A DNA stretch of 21,473 bases from a virus (IMGVR_UViG_3300037517_001388:1-21473), one strand, 5' to 3'; positions 5,415-13,031 are shown, numbered from the stretch's first letter. Made by a program: numbers and translations. The notes: generated by a model from the letters alone, not told the origin.

Positions 5415-7469
5415 TCAAAATCCTTCCTGGTTAATCGGTCTGATCCACACCAAATCGTTTCTTATGGCGGCAAACTCAAGCTCAACTAACTTGTCCTTCA
5501 CTTCCTTCCAACGCTTGCGTCTATCGCTATCCTCCACATCGCTTCCAAGCCTGGCGTATACCTCATCCCGCCAACGCTCTAACGTCACCACGCGATGGCG
5601 TTCACCTTGGACGATCTGGTATTGCCCTTCGGTCTTCACAATATGGCGTAACGCTTCCCTGCCCATCGATTGGTGCTTACCGCGTCCTGCGTTTGGCTTT
5701 GCGCTTTGTGGCGGCTTAAATCCAACGCCATCAGGTAACTCACCCTCAAAGGGTTTGACCACTAGCGTGCTGGCTTGGTCATCATCAAATCCAAGGTTTA
5801 GCTTGGCGGCAGACGTTGTTGGTTCATCAAAGTTCACCGTTTCCATGGAGAAGTGAATTTCCACACCGTCCTTGCCATCCTTTTGCTTAGTCACTTTAAG
5901 CGTGCCTGCCATTTGATCGGTATGGCGGGTAATCTCAATCTGCGTATCCACTGCACCTAAAAAACTTGAATGACCACGCAGACCTAATGACGCATCCTTG
6001 CCTGAGTGGTGGACAACCAGGAGCGCTGCGCCCGTGGCTTCCTGCAAGCGTCCGCAGTTGCTGATGAAACTGCCCATGTCCTCGGACGCGTTCTCGTTGC
6101 CGCCGCCAAAGGCGCGGGCTAAGGTGTCAATAATGATCAATTTCGGACGCTGGATTTCGGACGCTCGTATGGCGGCAATCAAATCAGCAAAGTCCTGATC
6201 AGATGACCTTAAGTTGACCTGCGAGCGAATGACGCCAACCGGAATGTCCTTGAGTTCATACGCATGGCGTAAACCAGAAATCCTTGTACCAATACCGCCA
6301 TGGCCTTCCCCTGCGATGTATAAGACATCACCGGCTTGCGGCACTTCGTGCGCTAGCCACGAATCCCCGCTGGCGATCATGGCGGCTAAGTGCAGCGCGA
6401 TAAACGATTTGAACGTGCCTGGCGGACCGTACAGCGCCATGAACCCCTTCTCCGGCACAATCCTATCCACCAACCACTTAACCGGCTCATCCTTCGCATC
6501 ACGCCACATCTCAACGCGGTAACGCTGCGCTTCCTGCGCCTCAACCACTTCGGCAAACGGTTCCTTCTCCGGCACAACGGATTCGGGTTCCGTCTCTGCT
6601 TTCTCATCAATCACCAATCGCTGTGGCGGTGTAACTAGCTCGAAATCGTCAATCACGCTGGCTTCCGCTACGCGTTTGACGAACTCCTCAAACGTAAACC
6701 CGCGTCCGATAAACTCTTCAGCGTCATCGCCAATGGCTGACTCGTCATCGGATAAGTCCACCACTTTGATCGCTTGCGCTACCCCAAACAAGTCACGCAC
6801 AACGCGCCTGGCGTACTTCCAACCAGGTCTGTCGTTATCCGGCAGCACCACCACCAGGCGACCATGAAACCATGGCGTTATGGCGGCAGGCCATTCGCTC
6901 GACCCCGCGTGCGCCGATATGGCGACCACATCGAACATGCCAACCAAAAACTCAGCGGCCTTTTCACCCTCGGTCACAAATACCGGCGCCATGGGCCTGG
7001 CAATCATGAGCGGTAAGCCAAACGGTATGGGCGTCCAATTACGGATCGTTGGCACCCGCTCGCCATTGATAAGGTGGTACTGGCGGTAAGTCTTGCCACC
7101 ACCTTCAACGTCATACCTGACCTTTTGCGCTGTGACTTCGCCGTTCTCATCGATGTAGTCCCACGCCATCACTTCCTTCATCGTTGGCGGCACAATCGGC
7201 CTGATGCCCGATAAAGGATCACGCGCAACTAAGGGGCGGCTCCAGTTCAGCGAATTGGGTAAGTGCGGCTTGATGGCGGCAAACACATCCTCCTGGTCGC
7301 ACCCGCCAAAGCACTTAAATAGAAACTTCTCACCGACTTGCGTAATCGCTAATGATGGATGCCGATCACCCTTGCCATTGCCATGCCCAGGTACCGGGCA
7401 AGACGCAAGCCACCCCCTCTTGTAACGCTTGGCGTTACCAAGCGCTGCGGCTAATAGTTCTGCGTTCAT
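5415..7469 (-). CDS. Primase-helicase (zinc finger, Toprim, RepA-like ATPase)
   Basis: The 684-aa protein joins a primase half to a hexameric helicase half and should prime and unwind at the phage replication fork. The N-terminus has a zinc site C24, H29, C53, C57 (CPVPGH...KCFGGC). A Toprim domain follows with E168 in FVTEGEK and D211/D213 in VVLPDND. After an acidic linker (about 285-315) comes a RepA-like ATPase: Walker A GPPGTFKS (348-355), IAGEGHGG (385-392), Walker B LIIIDTLARAFGGG with D448, and VVHHSGKD (485-492). The C-terminus (600-684) may be a small helical DNA-binding region. The start overlaps the stop of the acyltransferase gene as ATGA. The gene itself carries two exact copies of the repeat word found in the array just downstream of it. 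Confidence 0.92.
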   Translation of the reverse strand: MNAELLAAALGNAKRYKRGWLASCPVPGHGNGKGDRHPSLAITQVGEKFLFKCFGGCDQEDVFAAIKPHLPNSLNWSRPLVARDPLSGIRPIVPPTMKEVMAWDYIDENGEVTAQKVRYDVEGGGKTYRQYHLINGERVPTIRNWTPIPFGLPLMIARPMAPVFVTEGEKAAEFLVGMFDVVAISAHAGSSEWPAAITPWFHGRLVVVLPDNDRPGWKYARRVVRDLFGVAQAIKVVDLSDDESAIGDDAEEFIGRGFTFEEFVKRVAEASVIDDFELVTPPQRLVIDEKAETEPESVVPEKEPFAEVVEAQEAQRYRVEMWRDAKDEPVKWLVDRIVPEKGFMALYGPPGTFKSFIALHLAAMIASGDSWLAHEVPQAGDVLYIAGEGHGGIGTRISGLRHAYELKDIPVGVIRSQVNLRSSDQDFADLIAAIRASEIQRPKLIIIDTLARAFGGGNENASEDMGSFISNCGRLQEATGAALLVVHHSGKDASLGLRGHSSFLGAVDTQIEITRHTDQMAGTLKVTKQKDGKDGVEIHFSMETVNFDEPTTSAAKLNLGFDDDQASTLVVKPFEGELPDGVGFKPPQSAKPNAGRGKHQSMGREALRHIVKTEGQYQIVQGERHRVVTLERWRDEVYARLGSDVEDSDRRKRWKEVKDKLVELEFAAIRNDLVWIRPINQEGF
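6140..6165. repeat. Two exact copies of ATTTCGGACGCT inside the helicase gene
   Basis: ATTTCGGACGCT stands at 6140-6151 and 6154-6165, period 14, within codons for SEIQRPKL before the Walker B strand. The same 12-mer is at 5270-5281 in the intergenic array. Since 14 is not a multiple of three, the two copies lie in different codon phases and cannot come from a repeated peptide. Confidence 0.8.
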
Positions 7470-8122
7470 CTTGGCGCCGCCGGATTTCCTTGCAGCACAA
7501 TGCCTTCATGCACCGGCCCTTTGAAGTCATGGCGGACAATCGACCCCGCTGAAATCTTCACGCGGTTAGCGATTTGCTTACCCGGTAATACATAAGACCC
7601 AATGCCCATGATCACCGCCACGCCAATCACGCAATCGCCGCACACTTCCGTATTGGGAAACATCGTTGTCCATCCATGAATCACCGAGTCATGCCCAACC
7701 GTTGCATTGGTATTCATAAACACAAAATCGTTGATCCAGGCATCAGCCGTAACGATCACTTGCGGCGCTAAAACGCAACCCTCACCAATTTTTGCGTAAG
7801 GCGATACCGTGGCTGTGCTGTGTATGTACGTCCCCCATCTTTCTTCGTTTTTAACAACAATGGCTTGCTTTGCATCGGGGTCAGCCACAGCAAGCAAGAA
7901 TTCAGCACCAGGAAACGCGCCCTCTCGGATACTTTCCACCACGGGATACTTGGCGGCATAACGCTTATTGTTAAACGGTTGCGTTGAAACCACGCACACA
8001 ATCTCGTGCGTTCCTTCTTCCTCGATGTAGCCAATCAACTCCTTGGCAAGCCCTCCTGAACCAAAGATGACGTACTGGTTTTTGCGTTTTGCCTTTTGAT
8101 ACATGTTGTGATCGCCACTCAT
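7466..8122 (-). CDS. NeuD/PglD-type sugar O/N-acyltransferase
   Basis: The 218-aa protein fits the NeuD/PglD family, which acetylates an amino group or hydroxyl on nucleotide sugars or sialic acid with acetyl-CoA. The N-terminus is a Rossmann-like nucleotide-sugar-binding unit, YVIFGSGGLAKELIGYI (17-33). From about 103 onward it is a left-handed beta helix of hexapeptide repeats. NTNATVGHDSVI contains H144-D145, where the family has its catalytic His. It ends in the usual QGNPAAPR. Length is normal. The ATG overlaps the stop of the upstream gene as ATGA, with AGGAG five bases before it, and its own stop overlaps the helicase start. With the aminotransferase at 8960-9601 it would make an N-acylated amino sugar; the substrate is inferred. 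Confidence 0.88.
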   Translation of the reverse strand: MSGDHNMYQKAKRKNQYVIFGSGGLAKELIGYIEEEGTHEIVCVVSTQPFNNKRYAAKYPVVESIREGAFPGAEFLLAVADPDAKQAIVVKNEERWGTYIHSTATVSPYAKIGEGCVLAPQVIVTADAWINDFVFMNTNATVGHDSVIHGWTTMFPNTEVCGDCVIGVAVIMGIGSYVLPGKQIANRVKISAGSIVRHDFKGPVHEGIVLQGNPAAPR

Positions 8123-8514
8123 GTGTTCTCCTGATTTAGCTTAGTTCTTTCAGTCGTAGCCCCGTTACGATATTCACCGCCGTTCTTCTCCTTTAGCTTG
8201 GCTTCAATGGCTCGGGCAAATCCCCATCGATCAAACCACTCTGAATTACTTGCATCAAACTTTTCGGACAGATAACCTAAATCTTGTATCTCATCATCCG
8301 TCAGCCCAACCCATTCTTTCCTTGGCGGTGCGGTGTATAAAGGTGTCCATCGCTCAGGATGACGGCCAATATCTGCTGGTATGTGCGTGATGACATTACC
8401 TTCAATAAAGTTGTGCATCCACGCCGCCGGCTCTTGCTTTTCCTCTAGTGCTTGTTCCCATGCGTGTTCTGCAAGTTGAATTTGCAGCTCGTAATCATCG
8501 TACGAATCGCTCAT
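8119..8514 (-). CDS. Hypothetical protein, paralogue of the upstream gene
   Basis: This 131-aa protein has no recognised function. It shares a layout with its upstream neighbour: a helical start, then EPAAWMH (28-34), a variable stretch, LYTAPPRKEWVGL (59-71) and a final charged helix, EAKLKEKN. Proteins with the EP(V/A)AWMH ... PP(R/K)(K/R)EWVGL pattern are common in phages of proteobacteria, where the role is unknown. I start at 8514 (MSDSYDD) because GGGAG lies eight bases upstream and the ATG overlaps the previous stop as ATGA; an in-frame ATG at 8550 lies deep inside the neighbour. It overlaps the acyltransferase start by four bases. Translational coupling with sugar genes on both sides is clear; a functional link is not. 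Confidence 0.78.
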   Translation of the reverse strand: MSDSYDDYELQIQLAEHAWEQALEEKQEPAAWMHNFIEGNVITHIPADIGRHPERWTPLYTAPPRKEWVGLTDDEIQDLGYLSEKFDASNSEWFDRWGFARAIEAKLKEKNGGEYRNGATTERTKLNQENT

Positions 8515-8963
8515 GTGTTCTTCTCCCTCAATTTCTCCTCTGCCCACCACCAGCCTTCATTAAACATAACGTCATATTTGTAGGGTTCTGGTACTTCACT
8601 TCCATGCAGCCCAACCCATTCACGCTTTGGTGGCGATGTGAACACAGGCTGTGGGTTGAACACTTTATCCTGTGGCTTTTTGCGGAAATACACATGCCCT
8701 GTTCCGGTTGTGTGCATCCACGCCACCGGTTCACGCTGCGCTAATGCTGCATTCCAGCCACGCTCATACGCTTGCCCTAACTCGACGGCACGGTCGTGTT
8801 CAGTTTTCACCATTTCATCGACACGTTTTTGCGATGTGTCGTCGGCATCGACAAGTGATTGGCGTAGTGCTTGGATTTCATCGGTAAACTTTAGCCAGCC
8901 ATTTGACCAAGTTTGCAATCCTTCCAAAGCCTCCAGCGCCTGCTTCATAGCTTCACGGCTCAT
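8511..8963 (-). CDS. Hypothetical protein, tandem paralogue
   Basis: The 150-aa protein begins with a helical, probably coiled-coil half (MSREAMKQALEALEGLQTW to about residue 75) and continues with the module shared with the next gene: REPVAWMHTTG (77-87), FTSPPKREWVGL (108-119) and a final charged helix, EEKLREKNT. The two genes probably arose by duplication with later change in the first half. Start 8963 overlaps the aminotransferase stop as ATGA; its stop overlaps the next start in the same way. No catalytic motif is visible. It may be an adaptor or host-interaction protein, but nothing in the sequence proves this. Confidence 0.78.
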   Translation of the reverse strand: MSREAMKQALEALEGLQTWSNGWLKFTDEIQALRQSLVDADDTSQKRVDEMVKTEHDRAVELGQAYERGWNAALAQREPVAWMHTTGTGHVYFRKKPQDKVFNPQPVFTSPPKREWVGLHGSEVPEPYKYDVMFNEGWWWAEEKLREKNT

Positions 8964-9601
8964 TTGTCACCCCCAAACGCGTAAATTGGAAACTTGGACA
9001 AATCCGGGTAGCTCATCTCAATGTCCTCCATCACTTTTGGCGAACCATCACGGTCCCAAAATTGATTCATAAGCAATAAGCCACGCGCTGCCACGTCCGG
9101 CATCATGTAAAAGTTCCAGCCAATCATGTCGAAATAATCGTCGTGATAGGAACACTCTCGCCGCCCGCTGAAACGCGCCCGCTTGAACCACAGCATGGCG
9201 GCATAGTCATCGGTAAGAATCGCACCGCCCTTGCCTAGCTTTAAGTGCTTATAAGGCCCGGTAAACGACACGCACATGTGCGAGCCTTTGATGTACATGT
9301 TGGAGGTAAACGAAAGCGCAGCATCAAACACTTTTGTCGGTGCCAGTTGATACGCGCCCTTAATCGTTCTTCCTTCAACCGGATAAAAGTCAACCTTCGC
9401 ACCGGCATGAATCACTTCGCAAGGAACGCCTGGATAGGTTCTTGCGGGTAGCCTGATCGTCGTTCCCGCCACGCGTTCATAGGTAAGCGCCAGGAACAAA
9501 GCGTTGCAGCAGTTATCAACCGCCACACAGTATGGTGCGCCGGTGTACTCGGCAACCTTTTCTTCAAACGATTCCGTGATTTTGTAAACGCCCTCTGCCA
9601 T
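8960..9601 (-). CDS. Short DegT/DnrJ/EryC1-type sugar aminotransferase
   Basis: This family moves an amino group onto keto-sugar nucleotides using pyridoxal phosphate. The visible order fits the large domain: GAPYCVAVDNCCNALFLAL (21-39, normally with GT in place of CC), LPARTYPGV (51-59), HAGAKVDFYPVE (65-76), FDAALS with D93 as the likely PLP-ring aspartate, and SFTGPYKHLKLGKGG (112-126), in which K118 stands in the place of the Schiff-base lysine. The protein is 213 aa, against about 370-400 in typical members, and ends before the C-terminal domain. No nearby frame continues it, so it is a short form rather than an obvious frameshift. AAGGGG precedes the ATG. It is the first gene after a terminator and leads a five-gene chain of ATGA overlaps. 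Confidence 0.82.
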   Translation of the reverse strand: MAEGVYKITESFEEKVAEYTGAPYCVAVDNCCNALFLALTYERVAGTTIRLPARTYPGVPCEVIHAGAKVDFYPVEGRTIKGAYQLAPTKVFDAALSFTSNMYIKGSHMCVSFTGPYKHLKLGKGGAILTDDYAAMLWFKRARFSGRRECSYHDDYFDMIGWNFYMMPDVAARGLLLMNQFWDRDGSPKVMEDIEMSYPDLSKFPIYAFGGDK

Positions 9602-9619
9602 ATCATCCCCTTAAGAGTC

Positions 9620-9650
9620 AAAAAATCCCGGCCTAAAAAGACCGGGTTTT
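9620..9650 (-). terminator. Rho-independent terminator between ssDNA-binding and aminotransferase genes
   Basis: On the minus strand an 8-bp stem (CCCGGTCT facing AGGCCGGG, one mismatch) closes a TTTT loop and is followed by ATTTTTT. AAAAC before the stem also makes it plausible in the other direction. It would end the recombination transcript, leaving a fresh promoter or read-through to express the aminotransferase operon. Confidence 0.8.
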
Positions 9651-9666
9651 GTGAGTCAGTGACTTC

Positions 9667-10203
9667 TTAGAACTCTTCACCCTTCGCTGGCGCAGGTGCC
9701 ACCGGTTCCGGCGCAGCAACGGGCGCACTGCCCGCATCATCCGATGGCCTTGGCGCCCAACCCGTGATATTCCACTTAGGCTTGCGCGTGTTGCCTTTGC
9801 CAACCTTCATGGCCTCGGCGCCTTGGTACTCAATGATCGGCAGTTTGCCAGCGTTCGAATTGCGATCCTTGGCGGCTGCCGTGTAAAGCGCTTCCAACCC
9901 CATGTTCGGCCCTGCGCCATTGCTTGACCACTCGACCCATCCCATCTCGCGGCTAAAGAAACGCACCACAAACCCACGCTTATGCGCATCGCTTGGCTTT
10001 GGTCCTTGCCTGCCTAACTCTTGATCCGGTTGCCAATCGCGCACACCGGCTTCAAGCAACAACCAACCCGTTTGCACGTTATCAATGTCAAACAACATTT
10101 TTTTAAGTTGGATTTCCTGCCCCGTCTTATCGCTCCACATGTTCATTGATGGCGAGAAACGAATGTAGGGAAGTCCTGATCCACCACCTGTAAGTCCTAG
10201 CAT
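9667..10203 (-). CDS. Probable phage single-stranded DNA-binding protein
   Basis: The 178-aa protein has a compact N-terminal domain rich in beta-forming and aromatic residues (PYIRFSPSMNMW, VQTGWLLLEAGVRDW, FVVRFFSREMGWVEWSS) and a flexible Pro/Ala tail (155-175) ending in KGEEF. A folded aromatic domain plus a disordered tail with acidic residues and a final Phe is the plan of bacterial SSB proteins. Its place directly after the Cas4/RecB-like nuclease, with RuvC further upstream, supports the reading. No family motif proves it, so it is an inference; other DNA-binding roles are possible. The start at 10203 has AGGA nine bases upstream, and a terminator follows the gene. Confidence 0.55.
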   Translation of the reverse strand: MLGLTGGGSGLPYIRFSPSMNMWSDKTGQEIQLKKMLFDIDNVQTGWLLLEAGVRDWQPDQELGRQGPKPSDAHKRGFVVRFFSREMGWVEWSSNGAGPNMGLEALYTAAAKDRNSNAGKLPIIEYQGAEAMKVGKGNTRKPKWNITGWAPRPSDDAGSAPVAAPEPVAPAPAKGEEF

Positions 10204-10219
10204 GTCAAAGTTTCCTATT

Positions 10220-11290
10220 TCAAAGTGAGGTCAGATTTGGCGCGGGTTTGCGCCCAAGTGTTAAGCCACTTGATTCAGCGGTGACCTTATCCGCGAATGC
10301 TTCGTAAACGTCTGGGAATTTCTTCTCTAATTGCGCTGGCGTGATCGGTACGGTTTTCACGGCACCCTTATGCGCACTGAGCAATCCCGCCATCAGCTCG
10401 TCGTTTTGCCACTTACGCGTTGCGCGTTTGGGGACTAAGTCCCAATCTTTCAGTTGGCGGCCATCATGCAAGGCTTGCGTCACGCGATCCTTGATCGCTT
10501 CAATGGTATGCAAAGCATCATCCGCCACATTCATCATGGCGTTCAATTCATCTTCCGTTGCTTCATCAACTTGCTTTTGCGTGACACCAGCAAACGATTC
10601 GACGCGTGCAATCTTGGCAGGACACTTTGATCTGGCCGGGCACCACCGGCAGTGCTCGCCTTCTTTCGTTTGCGGGAATGGTGCCACCGTATCGCGCAGT
10701 GCTGGTTCCAACACATTAGCGGACCAATCAAGCAATTCAGCCTTTGTCATGAACGCCATACTTATTGGCGGGTCTTGCGTTGGCTGAATGATCGCAAGCG
10801 TCACGTTCTTGACTGTTGCCGGTGCTTTTTGCAGTGCGCCTAACGCGTAAATCTTAAGTTGCGGACCCTCAACATCCACCTTGATGCGGCCTGTCTTAAG
10901 GTCTGCCACCACCAAATCAACATCGTTAAAGCAAACAAGATCGGCAGTGCCATACACATCAGCGCCAGCGTAATTAGGAATGCGAAGGCGCTCTTCGATA
11001 AGACAAGAAGTTTCCATGCGCTTTTCAAGTTCGCCCGCAAAGTCCGTATAGACCTCGGCCCAAGACGCCATTTCTTCAGTAATCTCGACACCTTCAAATT
11101 CCTTTCCAACAAACGTTTTTGGCGGCGATCCTGTAAGCATGACCGCTTCTGACAATGCGTGTACTGCTGTGCCAATTTTTGCAGCCTCTCCCGCTTCGCG
11201 TGGCGGCACCCCTCGTGAGAGTTTTATTGATGCCGGGCACGCTATCCATCGCTCGGCGGCTGATGGTGACCACTCTGAGTGTGCGTTCAT
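10220..11290 (-). CDS. Cas4/RecB-like PD-(D/E)XK nuclease (DUF2800 type)
   Basis: The 356-aa protein matches the DUF2800 group of phage nucleases, likely used for end resection in recombination. Visible are GTAVHALSE with H44, YGTADLV with D117, a core D130-x-K132 in VVADLKTGR and the QxxxY-like motif PQLKIYALG (143-151). Four cysteines, C18 near the start and C214, C217, C223 near the end of the catalytic part (CRWC...C), are placed as in Cas4/AddB enzymes that hold a 4Fe-4S cluster. A helical C-terminal extension (235-356) follows. I start at 11290 because the ATG overlaps the HNH stop as ATGA and begins the conserved SAAERWIACPAS block; a longer frame to 11389 would read back through the HNH gene. 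Confidence 0.87.
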   Translation of the reverse strand: MNAHSEWSPSAAERWIACPASIKLSRGVPPREAGEAAKIGTAVHALSEAVMLTGSPPKTFVGKEFEGVEITEEMASWAEVYTDFAGELEKRMETSCLIEERLRIPNYAGADVYGTADLVCFNDVDLVVADLKTGRIKVDVEGPQLKIYALGALQKAPATVKNVTLAIIQPTQDPPISMAFMTKAELLDWSANVLEPALRDTVAPFPQTKEGEHCRWCPARSKCPAKIARVESFAGVTQKQVDEATEDELNAMMNVADDALHTIEAIKDRVTQALHDGRQLKDWDLVPKRATRKWQNDELMAGLLSAHKGAVKTVPITPAQLEKKFPDVYEAFADKVTAESSGLTLGRKPAPNLTSL

Positions 11291-11673
11291 TTCTTCTTCC
11301 TTTTCTGTTTGAGTTTTAATTTTTTGCGTGCTAGCTTGCGCTCTTCGTGATGCAAGATGCGATGGCAGTTTGAGCACACAGCAATGCACTTTTTGATTTC
11401 CTCAAATGCTTTTCTGTACGCACCTTGCGCCACAAGTTCGTTGATGTTTCGCTTTGGCGGCGTTCGGTCAACGTGGTGAAAGTCAATGACTGCCTCGTGC
11501 TGAATGCCGCAGCGCTCGCAAACCAATGATGCTTTGAATGCCCGCCACTTCGTACGCAATACGCGCTTTGTTGCGATACTTTTCTTGATGGTCTTTTCGC
11601 GGTTTTGCTCGTAATGCCGCCTGGCGTAAATCTTTTGCTTTTGTGCTCTAACTTGTGGGTCTTTGTACGGCAA
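11287..11673 (-). CDS. HNH endonuclease with TTG start
   Basis: The 128-aa protein has the HNH/zinc arrangement C52-E-R-C55, DFHHVDRTPPKRN (64-76, with H66-H67), C100-S-N-C103-H104 and H108-H109, so it should nick or cut DNA with a metal ion held near the His residues. The end is very lysine-rich (KKLKLKQKRKKK), suited to DNA binding. The start is a TTG at 11673: the sequence then begins as MPYKDPQVRAQKQKIYARRHYE, the usual opening of such proteins, and GGAG lies eight bases before it. An upstream ATG at 11748 would give an atypical Cys/Gly-rich start inside the GNAT gene. It overlaps the GNAT gene by 26 bases and the nuclease start as ATGA. It may act in recombination or packaging, or be a homing-type passenger. 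Confidence 0.85.
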   Translation of the reverse strand: MPYKDPQVRAQKQKIYARRHYEQNREKTIKKSIATKRVLRTKWRAFKASLVCERCGIQHEAVIDFHHVDRTPPKRNINELVAQGAYRKAFEEIKKCIAVCSNCHRILHHEERKLARKKLKLKQKRKKK

Positions 11674-12091
11674 GCGATTTTCTCCAGTACAAAGTGTTGG
11701 GCAACCCCCAAGGATCGTCCGGTTCGAACATCCTGAACCCTGTGGCAATCAACGCATTGGCGGACGCCACATTGTCTGTCGTGTCCGTGATTGCTTGCGT
11801 CATCCCTAAGTCCTTGGCGAACTTCAGGCGCTCTCGGATCAACTTCTTTTGCAGCCCCCGGCCACGAAACGCTTCCAGCGTACCGGCCCTCGCAAGGTAT
11901 ACAGCTTCCGGTATTTTGCTCGATTGCATCATGGCGGCAAATCCCGCCAGGCGTCCATCGCAATAGGCAATCCACCACCAACCGTTTTTCGGACTTAGTA
12001 CCGTGTCCAATGGCAAGCACTCTTTCTGAAGAAATCGTATGGCTTGCTCGGTGGTCTGTGACATTTCTGTCGCCCGCTTGATCCGAAACAT
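11648..12091 (-). CDS. GNAT-family acetyltransferase
   Basis: The 147-aa protein has the GNAT fold signature: strand GWWWIAYCDGRLAGFAAMM (37-55), the acetyl-CoA loop RGRGLQKKLI (76-85) with R76-G77-R78-G79, and NVASANALIATGFRMFE (107-123), the usual second signature. The acceptor is not visible; it could be an amino sugar made by the nearby pathway, a protein or a small molecule. The start at 12091 has GAGG eight bases upstream; an ATG nine codons in is possible. It lies just downstream of the two glycosyltransferases and one small gene, and its last 26 bases are shared with the HNH gene. Assigning it to the sugar cluster is inference from position. Confidence 0.85.
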   Translation of the reverse strand: MFRIKRATEMSQTTEQAIRFLQKECLPLDTVLSPKNGWWWIAYCDGRLAGFAAMMQSSKIPEAVYLARAGTLEAFRGRGLQKKLIRERLKFAKDLGMTQAITDTTDNVASANALIATGFRMFEPDDPWGLPNTLYWRKSLAVQRPTS

Positions 12092-12120
12092 GAAGCATCC
12101 TCGTGAACCCCATGATTATG

Positions 12121-12354
12121 CTATAAGTTTTGTGTCGAATCAACGAAACGCTCAAGCACCCAAGTGCGCAGCCACAGTGATCCTTTTGTTTGTTTGGCAT
12201 GACGCTCTTCAAGCCATGTCGATGTGCGTGTTACGCCGCCTGGTGCAACCCAATGGTATGGCTTGATGTAGTGCGGCACATACGGTATGCCCTCCAATAC
12301 ATAAATGGGCATTGGATGCAGCTCGGCTTTTTTATCGCTGTTGTTGATGTTCAT
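12121..12354 (-). CDS. Hypothetical protein of 77 aa
   Basis: The protein is not recognised. It opens with MNINNSDKKAELHPMP, has an aromatic/proline stretch, IPYVPHYIKPYHWVAPGG (24-41), and a charged helical end, LEERHAKQTKGSLWLRTWVLERF. No membrane span or metal site is evident. The ATG at 12354 overlaps the stop of the glycosyltransferase as ATGA, which supports it being a translated gene. It may assist its neighbour; there is no direct evidence for a function. Confidence 0.65.
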   Translation of the reverse strand: MNINNSDKKAELHPMPIYVLEGIPYVPHYIKPYHWVAPGGVTRTSTWLEERHAKQTKGSLWLRTWVLERFVDSTQNL

Positions 12355-13031
12355 GCTTTCCATTTATCCAAGTAGCGTTGCGCTGATTCTTTCCATGATG
12401 CACCCATCACGCCTTGCGAGTGATGGATCACGGAAATCGATGACACATAAATTGACAGTTCCTTTGCTGTAAATTGGCGGCAAATGTCCATGTCGTAATG
12501 ATGAAAAGTAAATTGCTCGTCAAACCTTATATCGTTGTCATGGAAGGTTTTTGAGTAAGCCGCCATAAACAAGCCATCAATCAATTTCACTTCACGGTTA
12601 GGTGATGCAAACACATCCCAATTCGTCATGTACTCACCGTTGCCACGCGCTACGCAACCGGCCCATGACATACGATCCGATAACGTGCCTTCCGTGTCAG
12701 TAATCGCCCATGATGTTTGACCAGGCGATGGATGAGCGTTACCGGCAAGACCTACCAAGTGGTGGTCATCGAGCGATGCCGCCAAACGCTGATACCAAAA
12801 CCAATCTGTGATCTCAACATCATCATGCACGAACACCAGTAACGCTGGATCGTTCTTTGCGGCTTCAATGGCTTCGTTATAACGCTGGCAAAGTCCTACG
12901 GTGTTGTTGGTAAATAACTGCGCTTCGATAAAACTTAAATGTGAAAAACGCTGAATCGTTACGCCTAACGGCGTTCCTGCAAAGTCCTTTCTGTTATGGC
13001 GAGTGCACGCCACGATTCGTATCGGAATCAT
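12351..13031 (-). CDS. GT2-type glycosyltransferase (StrF-like)
   Basis: The 226-aa protein matches the GT-A family 2 group that includes the StrF-like domain. It has VACTRHNRKDF (7-17), a first domain leading to LLVFVHDDVEI (64-74), where H69-D70-D71 is the nucleotide-sugar/metal motif, KLIDGLFMAAYSK (149-161), FDEQFTFHHYDMDICRQ (170-186) with D180/D182, and VIHHSQG (201-207). These are in the order expected for a GT-A enzyme. It should transfer a sugar from a nucleotide donor; donor and acceptor are unknown. It is soluble and without a membrane span. The start overlaps the previous glycosyltransferase stop as ATGA, with GGGGG six bases upstream, so the two enzymes are made together and may act one after the other. 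Confidence 0.87.
   Translation of the reverse strand: MIPIRIVACTRHNRKDFAGTPLGVTIQRFSHLSFIEAQLFTNNTVGLCQRYNEAIEAAKNDPALLVFVHDDVEITDWFWYQRLAASLDDHHLVGLAGNAHPSPGQTSWAITDTEGTLSDRMSWAGCVARGNGEYMTNWDVFASPNREVKLIDGLFMAAYSKTFHDNDIRFDEQFTFHHYDMDICRQFTAKELSIYVSSISVIHHSQGVMGASWKESAQRYLDKWKA

Noticed and set aside
5209-5434. Overlapping frames on both strands across the CGGAC array
   Set aside because: The frames merely read the repeats (FRHTH, FSDN, FGR-type peptides); no ribosome site, and they overlap on both strands.
11715-11745. GGTTCGAA resembling a tRNA T-arm
   Set aside because: It lies inside the GNAT coding sequence, and no acceptor, D or anticodon arms fit around it.
11331-12212. Minus-strand frame of 293 codons overlapping the GNAT and HNH genes
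   Set aside because: It is in a different phase from both well-supported enzymes and its translation has the Arg/His/Cys-rich look of a shifted frame.
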